Source of the DNA: Bretschneidera sinensis
Taxonomy: Eukaryota > Streptophyta > Magnoliopsida > Brassicales > Akaniaceae
DNA: 64,000 nucleotides
Assembly (NCBI GenBank): GCA_023935145.1
Contig: CM043700.1
Coordinates: 106,332,400-106,396,399, forward strand
Direction of reading: 5' to 3'
The translations under genes were made by a program, and so were the position numbers. This document shows positions 22,236-33,024 of the stretch, one piece after another (within the stretch, counting starts at the first letter, position 1; every line of letters starts with the position of its first letter). The notes beneath the pieces were generated by a model. That model saw only the letters and a program-made list of their open reading frames with translations. It was not told where the DNA came from and ran no database searches.

Positions 22236-22525
22236 CTATCCTTGGACTTTGTCGAGGCTTTTTACTTGACATTTTTTTGTAAATTTTTGGGAGTAACTAG
22301 TCAGCTATGGGAGAAATGGGTCCTTCTTGGTCATGGGTTAACCAGTAAATAGGGTGGTAGGCATTATGGGCCCTACTCGAATGATAATGTGTGGAATGTT
22401 TTATTGAGAGGAGATGAGAAGTTTGACTGTCTATTAGTTTTTCCTTAAAACCTTTTTCGTTCCTCGGTATATGAAAAGTCACAATCTGGACCATTGATCT
22501 AAATCGATATGGTTCATCCAACCTT

Positions 22526-22535
22526 CTATATAAGG
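22526..22535 (+). promoter_or_regulatory. TATA box of the Tat2 antisense gene
   Basis: CTATATAAGG lies about 170 bp upstream of the first ATG (22699), facing away from the 3' LTR. It is a credible plus-strand promoter within a minus-strand retroelement. Confidence 0.6.
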
Positions 22536-22698
22536 CTTTGGGATTTCAGATGAGAAACATCCCATTCTCAAAATTTCTTCAGAATATCCTCCTTTTTAGA
22601 GTCCTTGACCTTTTGATTTTCTAAGTCTTTGTCTATCTTCCAGTTTTTGTCCTCAGCCCTTTGATTTTTCGGTGAGTCATTTCTTCCCTTCTTTTCAA

Positions 22699-24540
22699 AA
22701 TGTCATCTCATTGACTTAGCATAATTAATAGTAGTAGTACTAAGGAGTCATATTCCTCATCTTTGGAATCCGAGGTGAGTAGCACCTCAGCAAGTTCTAA
22801 GTAAGTTCTGTAGATGGTCGAGGATGAGGCCGCTCAACACTCCATTACTACTAAGGCCAGGCCAAGTTTTACATTAGATCACATCCAAGATATGATGGCT
22901 GAGTATGCTAAGGATATAACGTATCAGGCTGAGCATGAGCCAAACCAAATGAAAAATAGTATTTTAGAGGAGATTAGGAAGATATATAGAATTTTTACTG
23001 AGTATTCCCTCATAAAGGCCGAGGTCGAGGAGAGGACTTGTTACGAGCATTGTGAGGATCTCCCTCATGATGTGTATGTTTATTTAGAATCCCATAAGGT
23101 TAAGCTTAGGTCTCCTCTTCACCCATTTATTCGCTTAGTACCCAACCATTATTAGATAGCACTAGATCAACTTGTCCTTAATTATGTTCGTCTCCTGGTA
23201 CGGTTCATTTATGTTGGTAAGAAAGTGGGAGGGATAATGACCTTATATCTTTTCAAGAACCTTTTGTCTGCCAACCGCCATAGGGATAAAGGTTAGGTTT
23301 ATTTCAGCCAAAAGGTGAAGAAGTCTGTGATGAAGAAGAACCCATCTTCTATTAAGAAATGAAAGAATATGTTCTTTTTCAATTAGAGTGATAAGTACTT
23401 CGATATTCCTAAGGTTTGGGTGGAGCTATCTTTGCATCAGTGTTAGATAATAACATTAACCTGGATTGTTTTGGGCTCTACCCTTGTGAGAGTATTGGCT
23501 TATTTATTTATATTCAATGTACTTGTTTCTATTTTTTGTTATTAGACTAATGTTTGTGTCTTTGCTTCATAGCTATACCTTCTAGCTTGAATGGAGTTTT
23601 GAAGGTGGCCAAGAATGAGAAAAGATCTTCCAAGGCTAGTGATGGAGATCAAGGCATTGAAAAGAGGATGTGTGAGGCTTACAAGACTTCTGGATCTCGT
23701 GGTGCTAGTCCCTTATCATCCAAAGGCCTTTCTACTAAGGTCTCGGACGAGGTGTCTTCTCCTCCTTCAAACTCTGGTGTCTTAGGGCTTGGGTCCTCTT
23801 TTTTCGAGCCCTTAAGGAACGATCCTTTTCACCTCAAGTTGTTTCTGAAGGTCAAGGATTCTGTCTTGGGAAACCTGAGGGTGGCTCGAGAGCACTTGGT
23901 GCAAGGCATCCCTTCTAAGGACAATGTGGAGCTGGTTGCTGAGGCTCCAAAGAGTTTGATCTATATGGTAGAGGAGTTAGTCTAAAAAGTATGTTTCTTC
24001 CTCTTACATTCCTTTGTGTTTTTATCCTTTTTTTTTCTTAAGTGTTCTGACTAAGTTCTCGATTTCCTTCCTCAAGCCAGTGTTAGTGCGGGGGTTATGA
24101 TATGATGCTTTGTCAACGTAAACAAACAATTTCAAGAGTGCACCACCTTGGTTGTTCAGCTCAAGTCTACCATCTCTACTAAGGAGACGAACATAATTAT
24201 TGAGGACTTGAAAGTTACTCTCTTGAAAATCCAAAAATGAGGCAGTGATGAAGTACCGAGCCTCTGATGCGATGAAAGTGGAGCTTAAGGCTGTTAGGGC
24301 TAGGACTCTTTGCAAGTAAAAGTTATCTCCTGAGTTTGAGAAGTGCCTAACTAATAAGGCCGGGAAATACTACCTTGATAACTTTGAGGATGCCAAAGGC
24401 AAGATGGCCAAGGCCTACCCTAACCTTGACTTGATTGTGGTCAATTTTTTTGGAGACTAGACTGCTCTGGGAGGTGGTGTTTTGAGGCCTAGGCCTAGAA
24501 AGAAGGGTGAGATCCAACTTAGGGATGATAGTAAATAATA
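22699..24540 (+). pseudogene. Antisense gene of Tat2 (gypsy-type transposon domain protein), degenerate
   Basis: The plus-strand coding blocks oppose gag-pol. The first (22699-23155) is acidic and ends DVYVYLESHKVKLRSPLHPF and IRLVPNHY. It continues in another frame as YVRLLVRFIYVGKKVGG, TLYLFKNLLSAN and FSQKVKKSVM up to about 23440, the typical layout of the plant 'putative gypsy type transposon' domain (Transposase_28). A probable intron (acceptor TTGCTTCATAG, ending 23571) precedes a low-complexity Ser-rich block (23572-23985). Another junction leads to a coiled-coil-like tail (24240-24440: LSPEFEKCLTNKAGKYYLDN). Its function in the element is unknown. Stops in block 1 make this copy inactive. 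Confidence 0.7.
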
Positions 24541-24699
24541 GGTCATGTTCTTATTTTTTTTTAATCTTTATTTTATATCTAGCTAGAGCCACCCATATAT
24601 ACTTAATATTTTCTATTAAAATGATCTTTTTTTTGTTTAAGTACTTTTGTAGCCTTTCTTTCTTTTTGTTAACACTTTGTATGTGAATATTTTGTTTGA

Positions 24700-24907
24700 A
24701 GAATGACTGGGGATGGTGGGCACTCAGAGTGTTACCCTCAAATTTTGATATGGAAAATGTTCGAGGATGGCAAGCACTCGTGGTGTTATCCTCATAATTT
24801 GATATGGAAATTGGTCGAGGGTGGTAAACACTTAGGTTGTTATCCTTTTTTAGATATGGAAAATGGTTAAGGATGGTAAGCACTCAAGGTGTTATCCTTG
24901 AAATTTA
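24700..24907 (+). repeat. Four-copy tandem repeat, ~54-bp unit
   Basis: Units begin near GATATGGAAAATGGTCGAGG and contain GGTAAGCACTCAAGGTGTTATCC. They lie just 3' of the antisense gene and downstream of pol. The ATGGTCGAGG word is shared with the 59-bp minisatellite, hinting at a common origin. Confidence 0.75.
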
Positions 24908-25148
24908 GTCATGAGGATAGGTTCCTATAATTCCTAGATAAACTTAGAATTTTGGTTCATCAAAGGCTGGCAGTTTTTTATTACACCATTGACTGGTGAC
25001 TTACCTATGAATGTCTTTTTATGGGGAACTAAAAAATAATTGCTTTATTCATAGAAAATGCTAAGGTTACAAAAATAAGTAAATTTCTAAAAGCAAAGGT
25101 ATTACTGATAGAATTTGCAGATATTTTTGACATTCCAAGTCTGAGGTA

Positions 25149-25958
25149 TTAAAGTTCCATTAAGATCTTAAAGTTCGAATGTGCCAGCTTGGCAAACTCT
25201 TTGGATGCAGTACGGACCTTCCAAGTTTGGGAGGAATTTTCCTCTTTCTCATGGATGGGAGACCTTTTTCTTCTTGAGCACTTAGTCATTGAGCTCGAAT
25301 TCCCTACCTTTGACCTAAGAGTTATAATACTAAGGCACCCTCTAGGTGTAGGTGACGAGTCTGATTCAACCTTTGTCCCTAGCTTCATCAATCAAGTGGA
25401 GGTTCATCCTGAGGGCTTCTTTTTTGTTCTCAGGGTTGAAGTGTTGCACCCGTAATGATGGAGTCCCGATCTCGAGAGGCATGAATGCTGCAGATCCATA
25501 GGCCAAAAAGAATAGTGTTTCCTTAGTGAGGGTTTGAGTAGTCTTCTAGTAGGCCCAAAGGAAATTGGTTAGTTGCTTGAGCCACTATTTGTCTGCGTCC
25601 TCCAATTTTTTCTTGATGCCTTATAAGAGGATTCTGTTGGTGACTTTGAACAATTCATTTGCTTAGGGATAACCTAATAAGGTCAACCAGTGCTCGATTT
25701 TGAGGTCTCGGTAGAAGGACTTGAATCTAGAGCTATCAAACTACTTCCTGTTATCAATAACAAGAATTCTCGATATCCTAAACCTACATACAACGAACTT
25801 TCATGAACTCTCATGTCTTATGGTAGGTGATTTTTGCAAGTGGTTCGACTTCTATCCACTTGGTGAAGTAATCGATAGTTACTATCAAATGTTTCCTCTG
25901 CCTTAGAGCTTTAGGAAAGCTTTTGACAATATCCATTCACCATATGGTGAAGGGAAGG
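25149..25958 (-). pseudogene. Tat2 integrase core and C-terminus (downstream of element B)
   Basis: On the minus strand from 25958: MDIVKSFPKALRQRKHLIVT, then DYFTKWIEVEPLAKITYHKT, VTNRILL and GIKKKL, and ETLFFLAYGSAAFMPLEIGT. It ends RGKFLPNLEGPYCIQRV, the C-terminal barrel. The core first-Asp strand (MDIV) directly follows the element B insertion point. Stops at several places. Continues from 33025-33500. Confidence 0.8.
25954..25958. repeat. Target-site duplication of element B (left)
   Basis: GAAGG, identical to 33025-33029. Removing 25959-33029 rejoins the Tat2 integrase reading on the minus strand. Confidence 0.9.
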
Positions 25959-26801
25959 TGTAACAACCCATCCCGGGTTGGCCACCCCCGAGACTGTGTT
26001 GTCACATTTTGAAAATCCCAGCACAACACATATATGCAACAAGAAAAAATAACACCAACAGAAATTTTTACATCAATCATCAACCCTCAACAGGGGAGAT
26101 ACATCATTCTGATTTTGACTTAAACATTATATACAACGTAATATGCATGAATATTTACAAATAAATTTTTATTTTATTTCTCATTAGTCTGAGGATATGG
26201 ACACGTACGTGGCTTACAGAAAATGATTTCGTCTGAACCTCAACTCATCAAACTATCTGTCCTGCCTGCTACCTGAAATCATTGTACAATGAGAAGTAAG
26301 CTTCATAAGCTCAGTGAATTAAATTTACTAAAAGTATTCAATTTTTATACTCCCAGTTACATCTTATAATTTAATTACTTCTAAAAATTCTTCTGATATT
26401 CATTCATCTTTTTCCTCAAATAATTCAATAACAATATTTTGAAATCACTACTCAATTTCATAATTCCCTTTTTACACAATCTCTTCTTAAGTTACTCATT
26501 AGACATATTTCATATTTCTTTCTTAACATATTTGTCTCTCTCTGAGACTCATTTCTCTATCAATAGATTTACAATCATAAATAACACTTTAACATATCAA
26601 GCAATAAAAATTGATAATTAAAGCAAATGCAATGCGTGAAGTTAAATGTTATTATTATTGGGAATGTCTTTCCACATGTCGACATGTTTTTATCTTAGAC
26701 CAACTGCCTTCCCGATTCTTTCATTCTCATTTAGACCAACTACCATCCCGGTTATTTTATTCTCATTTAGACCGGCTGTCAACCCGAGATGGGTCATTAC
26801 A
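25959..26801 (+). repeat. Rearranged 5' LTR of element B
   Basis: From TGTAACAACCCATCCCGGG rightward, the sequence is the reverse complement of the 3' end of the LTR at 32215-33024. It runs through the shared landmarks CATGTCGACATG and CATTGTACAATG to the CCGGTCT repeats. At about 26780 it switches to CAACCCGAGATGGGTCATTACA, the direct LTR end. The two ends of this segment are therefore ~22-bp inverted repeats of each other. The LTR promoter region is absent. Confidence 0.9.
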
Positions 26802-26805
26802 ATTT

Positions 26806-26823
26806 TGGTATCAAAGTATTAGG
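26806..26823 (+). promoter_or_regulatory. Primer-binding site of element B
   Basis: TGGTATCAAAGTATTAGG follows the LTR end after four bases. It resembles the initiator-tRNA site, with a base change in the eleven-base core. Confidence 0.75.
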
Positions 26824-26898
26824 TTTTATGATTCTGTAGACTACATAAAAAGTAAGAAAGTGGAATATTAAAATAAATTATATTTTAATAGTTTGAGG

Positions 26899-27911
26899 AT
26901 GTCACGTGGACGTGCTAGAGTTAGAGTTAGAGTTGTTGATTTGAAAAGGCGTGGTAAGCCCCCAATATTTTGACAAGTCGAGGTTGAGTCTGAATCTATG
27001 GTTCCTAGAAGGGAACATGTTGACATTATAATTGATATTAGTAATGGTGTGAGAGAATCTAAAGTTGAAAGAGATGAGCTAAGATAAGCTCTTACACATG
27101 CTATTGAGAAAATGAATGTAACAGATGATAGAGTTGATAGCTTATAGTATAGACTTGATGAACAGGCTAGAGTAGTGCCTGAGGTTGTTGTAAATCCAAT
27201 AATGGTGACGTTTAAAAAGGGGGGAAAAGTGAGATTATGCATAAGATGTAGGGAGATTGTTAAGTTGAATGCTTTATTGTTTAAGGGATTTATAAACCTT
27301 TTAAGCCTGAGTTATGGGTGAAACATGTAGAGAGATTATTTGATATTTTACCAATAACTGACAGGCAGAGGGTCACCTTTACTACGTTTAAGTTAGAAGG
27401 AGATTACTACGTTTAAGTTAGAAGGAGAAGCTTTAGAATGATGAAAGGATACTCTTCCTAGGGTAAGTGAACATGTTGATAGACCCTTAACCTGGAATAG
27501 GTTTAAGGAGGTTTTCCTTGATAAATATTTTCCTTATACCTTTAGAGCCCAACAAGAGAGAGATTTTATTTATTTGAAGCAAACGTTTTGACTATGACTC
27601 AGTATGTTAGGAGATTTGTGGCTTTGTCGAGGCTTCTACCGGAGATGGTGGACATAAAGGAGAAGATGTGTAAGAGGTTCATAGATGGACTACATTTTGA
27701 GATTTTATCAAAACTATCTTACACAAGGCATATGTATTATGTTACGTTGGCAAATATAACACTTCAGATTGAGAAGGATGTGATTGAATTTAGAGGTAAG
27801 GGAAATTGGCGGAAGAGGACTAAATTTGAGGAATCCAGAGGTGATATTAGTATGAGTGTGCAGGGTGGGAGACCACCTAAAGGATGTGTTCCTTGTCGCA
27901 TGGAACTTTAG
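26899..27911 (+). pseudogene. Element B gag
   Basis: It starts at ATG 26899 with a basic stretch (MSRGRARVRVRVVDLKRRGK). Acidic and coiled segments follow, then HVDRPLTWNRFKEVFLDKYF with PYTFRAQQERDFIYLKQ, the canonical Gypsy gag motif (Retrotrans_gag). It continues as MTMTQYVRRFVALSRLLPEM and CKRFIDGLHFEILSKL. About six stops or frame changes are present, and a ~20-bp local repeat of GAAGGAGATTACTACGTTTA-type sequence lies near 27395-27430. No intact CCHC knuckle is visible. Confidence 0.75.
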
Positions 27912-28149
27912 TATAGAGTTAAAGGCAAGCAAGATCTGTTATTTTTGTAGCTTAGAGTAATATCGGTGGGACCCTTTGAATATGATAGATCTTCATTCGA
28001 TTTTTTAAAAGAATTGGTTATCGACGTATTATGTCTAGGTTGATTGTTCCAGAAAGAATGTAGTGTTCAAGATATGGACATGAGAAGTTTAACTTTCAGA
28101 GAGAACATAAAATACTCTCAAACTATCTTATTTTACTCCGACTACTAGT

Positions 28150-28830
28150 AGATGGTTGAAAAAAGGATGTGAGGAGTATTTGGCATATATAATGGATTCT
28201 AGAAAGGAAAATAGAAAGTTAGAAGAAATCTTAGTAGTGAAAGATTTTCATTATGTGTTTCGTGAAGAGTTGTCCAGATTGTCTCCTAGTAAGGAGATTT
28301 AGTTTCCTATAGATGTGATTTTGGGTTCAACACACATATCTATAACACCCTATAGAATGACGCCAGCTGAATTGAGAGAGTTGAACGTACCATTTTAAGA
28401 ATTTTTAGATAAACAATTTATCGGACCTAATGTATTTGGGGAGCCCCTGTGTTGTTCGTGAAGAATAAAGATGGAACAATGAGATTGTGTATAGACTAAA
28501 GATAGTTGAATAAGAACAAATATCTTTTGCCTAAGATAAATGAATTGTTTGAGCAATTACTAGGGGTGAGAGTGTTTTCTAAGATAAACCTGAGATTAGG
28601 TTATCACCAGTTAAGGATAAAGGAGGGAGACGTGTCTAAGACTGCTTTTGGGACACGTTATGGTCATAAATTTTTTGTGATGCCGTTTGAGTAGACTAAT
28701 GCTCCAGTAACATTCATAGAAATGATGAATAAAATGTTTAAACTATTTCTTGACAAATTGTGGTTATAATTATTGATGACATTTTGGTATATTCTAACAA
28801 TGAGGAAGAACATGTGAAACACTAGACAGT
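28150..28830 (+). pseudogene. Element B reverse transcriptase, N-terminal half
   Basis: Pre-RT: VKDFHYVFREELSRLSPSKE, then [20 protein letters not shown]. Palm: [40 protein letters not shown] and [19 protein letters not shown], with the active-site region after 28700 (an IDDI-like ILVYS run) frameshifted. The protease expected before it is not recognisable, and only ~240 bp of unclear sequence separates gag from RT. Confidence 0.78.
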
Positions 28831-29720
28831 GTGTTTGAGATTCTAAGGAGAGAGAAATTATATGCAAAGTTCTCTAAGTGTGAGTGTTGGTTGAGTGAAA
28901 TATTTTTCTTGGGGTATGTTGTTTCGGGAGAGGGAATAATAGTTGACCCACAGAAAGTAGAAGCAGTGTTGAATTGGGAAAGACCCACTAGTGTAACTGA
29001 AGTTAGAAGCTTTTTGGGTTTGGCTGGTTGTTATAGGAGATTCGTCCAAAAAATTTATGTGATTGCTGGACTGACCAGGAAGGAGGTGAAATTTAGGTGG
29101 TCAGACAAATATAAGAGAAGTTTCCAACTGTTGAAAGAAAAATTGACTACTGCCCTGGTATTTGTGCTTCCTTCTAGTGATGAAGGATTTGTGGTATATA
29201 GTGACGCGTCACATCAAGGGTTGGGATGTGTGTTGATGCAACATAGGAAAGTTATAGCTTATGCATTTAGGAAATTGAAGAACCATGAGAGGAATTACCT
29301 GACCCATGATTTAGAATTGGCTGCCATAATTTTTGCTTGGAATATTTGGAGACATCATCTATATGGAGCCAATTGTGAAATTTTTACTGATCATAAAAGC
29401 TTGACACATTTACCGACCTAGTAGGAGTTGAATTTAAGGCAGAGAAGGTGGATGGAGTTGAATTTAAGGCAGAGAAGATGGATGGAGTTGAATTTAAGGC
29501 AGAGGAGGTAGATGGAGTTGATTTGTGATTATGACTGTACAATTCATTATCCTCCAAGAAATACTAATGTAGTAGTTGATGCATTGAGTAGAAAGGCTAC
29601 AGGGAGATTAACTACTATTGAGAGTCATGATGTGAAATTGATAATAGATTTAACAGAAATAAGAATGAAGTTGAATATCGGTGATAGAGAATCATTGTTA
29701 GCAAACATGGTCGTATAATC
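28831..29720 (+). pseudogene. Element B RT thumb/connection and RNase H
   Basis: The longest open stretch of the element. It holds [20 protein letters not shown], the connection [20 protein letters not shown], and RNase H with [20 protein letters not shown] (first Asp), [16 protein letters not shown] (Glu) and [13 protein letters not shown] (Asp). After a stop at 29421 comes a 30-bp three-copy repeat, then LICDYDCTIHYPPRNTNVVV with DALSRKA. Catalytic acidic residues are present, but the upstream RT is broken. Confidence 0.85.
29424..29513 (+). repeat. Three 30-bp tandem copies within RNase H
   Basis: GGAGTTGAATTTAAGGCAGA plus GAAGGTGGAT is present three times in a row with one to three differences. 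In frame, each copy encodes ELNLRQRRWM, the RNase H tail motif that is normally single. Confidence 0.9.
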
Positions 29721-29749
29721 ATCCACAGTAGAATGCTTATTAGAAATAC

Positions 29750-30919
29750 AAGGTAGAAATGAAGAGATAGAAAAGATTAAGCAGGAAGTGCTTAATAGAA
29801 AGTAATATGAGTTCAAAAATTAGAAATGATTGTATTCTGGTATTGGAACATAGAATTTGTGTTCCCAATAATGCGGAGTTGAGGAAGGAGATAATGAGAG
29901 AGGCACATGAGGATGTAGATTCGATACAACCAAGTAAGATAAGATATATAGAGGATTGAGACAGTATTTCTGGTGGTCAGGATTGAAGAGGGGTGTAGTT
30001 GAGATTGTGAGGTTGTATGGAGCACCGTTGAGCATAGTGTCAAATAGAGATGCTAGATTTACATCTTAGTTTTTGAGAGGCTTTCAGAAAGCCATGGGTA
30101 CAGAGTTACAATTTTAATATAATTTTTCATGCTCAAACAGAAAGGATTATTAGAATACTAGAAGATATGTTAAGGGCAAATGTGATGAGTTTCTCAGTAA
30201 GTTGAGAAGCTTACATACCATCGATTGAAATTGATTATAATAATCAGTATCAAACTAGTATTGGGATAGTACCATTTGAGGCCTTATATGGTAGGAGGTG
30301 TAGAACTCTAGTATGCTGGGAAGAAGTTGGAGAGAGAAATATATTTGGTCCACAAATTATTAAATTAACAACTGAGAGGATCAAAGTGGTTAGAAAAAAC
30401 CGTAAAGTAGCACATAGTAGACTGAATAGCTATGCTGATAATAGAAGAAGACCTCTTGAATTTCAAGTAGGTGATTGGGTGTAATTAAAAATATCGCCAT
30501 CGAAAGGTGTGTTGAGGGTTAAAAGAAAGGAAAGTCAAGTCTGAAGTATGTGGGACCCTATGAGGTTATTGAGAAAGTCAGGCTAGTTGCGAATAGCCTG
30601 GATTTGCCCCCAAAGTTGAAGTAGTAATATAATGTATTTCAAGTTTCACTTTTGCGGAAACGCTTACATGATGAATCTCATAATATTTCAAGTTAAGCGG
30701 TAGAAATTCGAGAAGATTTAACTTTTATACAAGTACCAATGAGAAATTTAGATAGAAAATAACAAGTCTTGTGTAATAAAGTAATTCCATTAATTCAAGT
30801 TTCGTGATGGAATAAATATGTTGAAGATATTACATGAGAGCATGAGGCAACTATGAAGAAATATTATTCACAATTATTTCTTGAGTTAGGTAAGGAAATT
30901 TCAGGGATAAAATTTTTAT
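29750..30919 (+). pseudogene. Element B integrase, internally deleted, and C-terminal remnant
   Basis: It shows GLRQYFWWSGLKRGVVE and then, with no zinc cysteines or first core Asp between, IVRLYGAPLSIVSNRDARFT and GFQKAMGTELQF, followed by remnants of the last core helices (30220-30310) and a C-terminal domain RRRPLEFQVGDWV near 30450. The missing part is where the HHCC cysteines and the first catalytic Asp should be. At 30870-30919 the translated FLS..GKEISG tail meets the purine tract. Confidence 0.75.
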
Positions 30920-30933
30920 AAGGTGGGTAGAAT
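30920..30933 (+). promoter_or_regulatory. Polypurine tract of element B
   Basis: AAGGTGGGTAGAAT lies directly before the 3' LTR start TGTAATACCC. Confidence 0.8.
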
Positions 30934-33024
30934 TGTAATACCCATATTCGTAAAGTAAGCGTAAACAAGTAATTTAATAAATATTACATGGAATTAAAAT
31001 AATATATATGTGACAGAATTATTAATGAATAAAATAATTCTTTTGAAAAAAACAAACATGCTCAGGTGGGGTAAGAAGAAAAAAAAATTTCAAAAAAAAA
31101 AAAAACGTGGCAACACCTAGATTCTAGGTGTTGCCAAATACCAAATGAAAAAAAATGGTGATGTGCGGTGTATCATGCATGATACACAACACAAAAGGTG
31201 AACAGTGGAGAGGGGCAAAACGTTTATATATATACTGTTTCGTTATTTTTTTTATATACTTACCAAATCCTAATTGGTTTTCTTCATTTTACAATTCAAG
31301 CTATTCTATTTCTCTAAACACTTGGGGACCGAAAGAAAGGTTGAAAGGGCAAAATTTTGAAGGAGTTTACGAGAGAATTTTATAGAGAGGCATGAGAAGC
31401 TCTAAGAAAAACAGAAGGTAATAACGTGAGTTTTATTTTTGAAATCTAGCATACATGAAATTTCCCGGAATTCAAAGTGGGAATTTTCAAAGGGTGTGAA
31501 TTATTGAAGAATTGAAGAATAAATTAAAAAATTTTAATATAAATATTATGTCAAGTGTTGACGATCAGCAACCGGGAGAAATTGCTAAGAGGAGCAAGAA
31601 AGGCAAGGAGGTGATCCACTGGTAGCTCTAAGTGCTATGTGATGAGTTAAGTTTACTTTAAGTAATCAAGATAAATATGAAATATATAGTGATAACGTTA
31701 GAATAAATCAAACTTATGATTTTTGTGATAGATGAAAGTTGGTTGATAGGTATGATAGGAATAGTGGATGTGTAGAGAATTACTTTATGAAAAATAATAT
31801 TATTTGAATAATGAGTCGATTTAATAATAAAGACGATAAGTGAAATTCTTGATGAGCTATGTTTGATGTTTTAATATGATTTATAAGGAGAGAAAATTTA
31901 GTGGATCTTGACAAACTATGGCTGATGATTTGATATGATTTATGAGGAGAGGAATTTAGTGAAAATTTTCAAATAATAATTTGAGAATAATCAAGATAGC
32001 TAATTTAAATATTTGAATTCATATTTGTTTCTATTTTATTGTTCATATGCATATTTCATATCATTATTCATATGTATATAAATGAAAATAAAAGAACCGG
32101 GAAGGCAGCCGGTCTAAATAAAAATAAAAGAATCGGGAGGGCAGCTGGTCTAAATGAAAATCGTGACAGTCGGTATATGTTGGAAATAAAAGAACCGAGA
32201 GGGTAACCGGTCTAAATGAGAATAAAAGAACTGGGAAAGCAGTCGGTCTAAATGAGAATGAAAGAACCAGGAAGGCAGCTAGTCTAAGATAAAAACATGT
32301 CGACATGTAGGAAGACGTTCCCAATAATAATAATATTTAACTTCATGCATTGCATTTGCTTTAATTATTGATTGTTATTGCCTGATCTGTTAAAGTGTTA
32401 TTTATGATTGTAAATCTATTGATAGAGAAATGAGTCTCACAGAGAGACAAATATGCTAAAGAATAAATATGAAATATATTTGATGAGTAACTTAAGAAGA
32501 GATTGTGTAAAAAGGGAATTATGAAATTGAGTAGTGATTTCAGAATATTGTTATTAAATTATATGAGGAAAAAGATGAATAAATATCAGAAGAATTTTTA
32601 GAAGTTATTAAATTATAAGATGTAACTGGGAGTATAAAAATTGAATACTTCTACTAAATTTAATTCGCTAAGCTTGTGAAGCTTACTCCTCATTGTACAA
32701 TGATTTCAGGTAGCAAGCGGGACAAATAGTTTGGTGAGTTATGGTTCAGATTAAATCATTTTCTGTAAGCCACGTACATGTCCACATCCTCAAACTAACG
32801 AGAAAATAAAATAAAAATTTATTTGTAAATATTCATGCATATTACGTTGTATATAATGTTTAAGTCAAAATCAGAATGATGTATCTCCCATGTTGAGGGT
32901 TGAGTATTTATGTAAAAATTTCTATTGGTATTATTTTTTCTTGTTGCATATATGTGTCATGCTGGGATTTTTAAAATGTGACAACACCATCTCAGGGGTG
33001 GCCAACCTTGGATGGGTCGTTACA
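30934..33024 (+). repeat. 3' LTR of element B
   Basis: It starts TGTAATACCC, ends GGGTCGTTACA, and aligns along its length with the solo LTR at 56400-58478. TGGCAACACCTAGATTCTAGG and nearby palindromic words lie in the left part. A tandem array of about five ~38-bp units with AAAGAACCGGGAAGGCAGCC sits at 32081-32286, and a CATGTCGACATG palindrome follows it. The last ~810 bp are the partner of the inverted 5' segment. Confidence 0.92.

Larger units (their letters stand above)
25959..33024 (+). mobile_element. Gypsy element B with aberrant, inverted 5' LTR
   Basis: The element is flanked by a perfect GAAGG duplication. Its 3' LTR (30934-33024) is normal at ~2.09 kb. The 5' end (25959-26801) is instead an ~820-bp inverted copy of the LTR's 3' part, followed by only the last ~22 bp of LTR in normal orientation and then the primer site. 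Gag, RT, RNase H and integrase follow on the plus strand with many stops. A related solo LTR lies at 56400-58478. It resembles chromovirus-like Gypsy elements, though no chromodomain remains. Confidence 0.9.
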
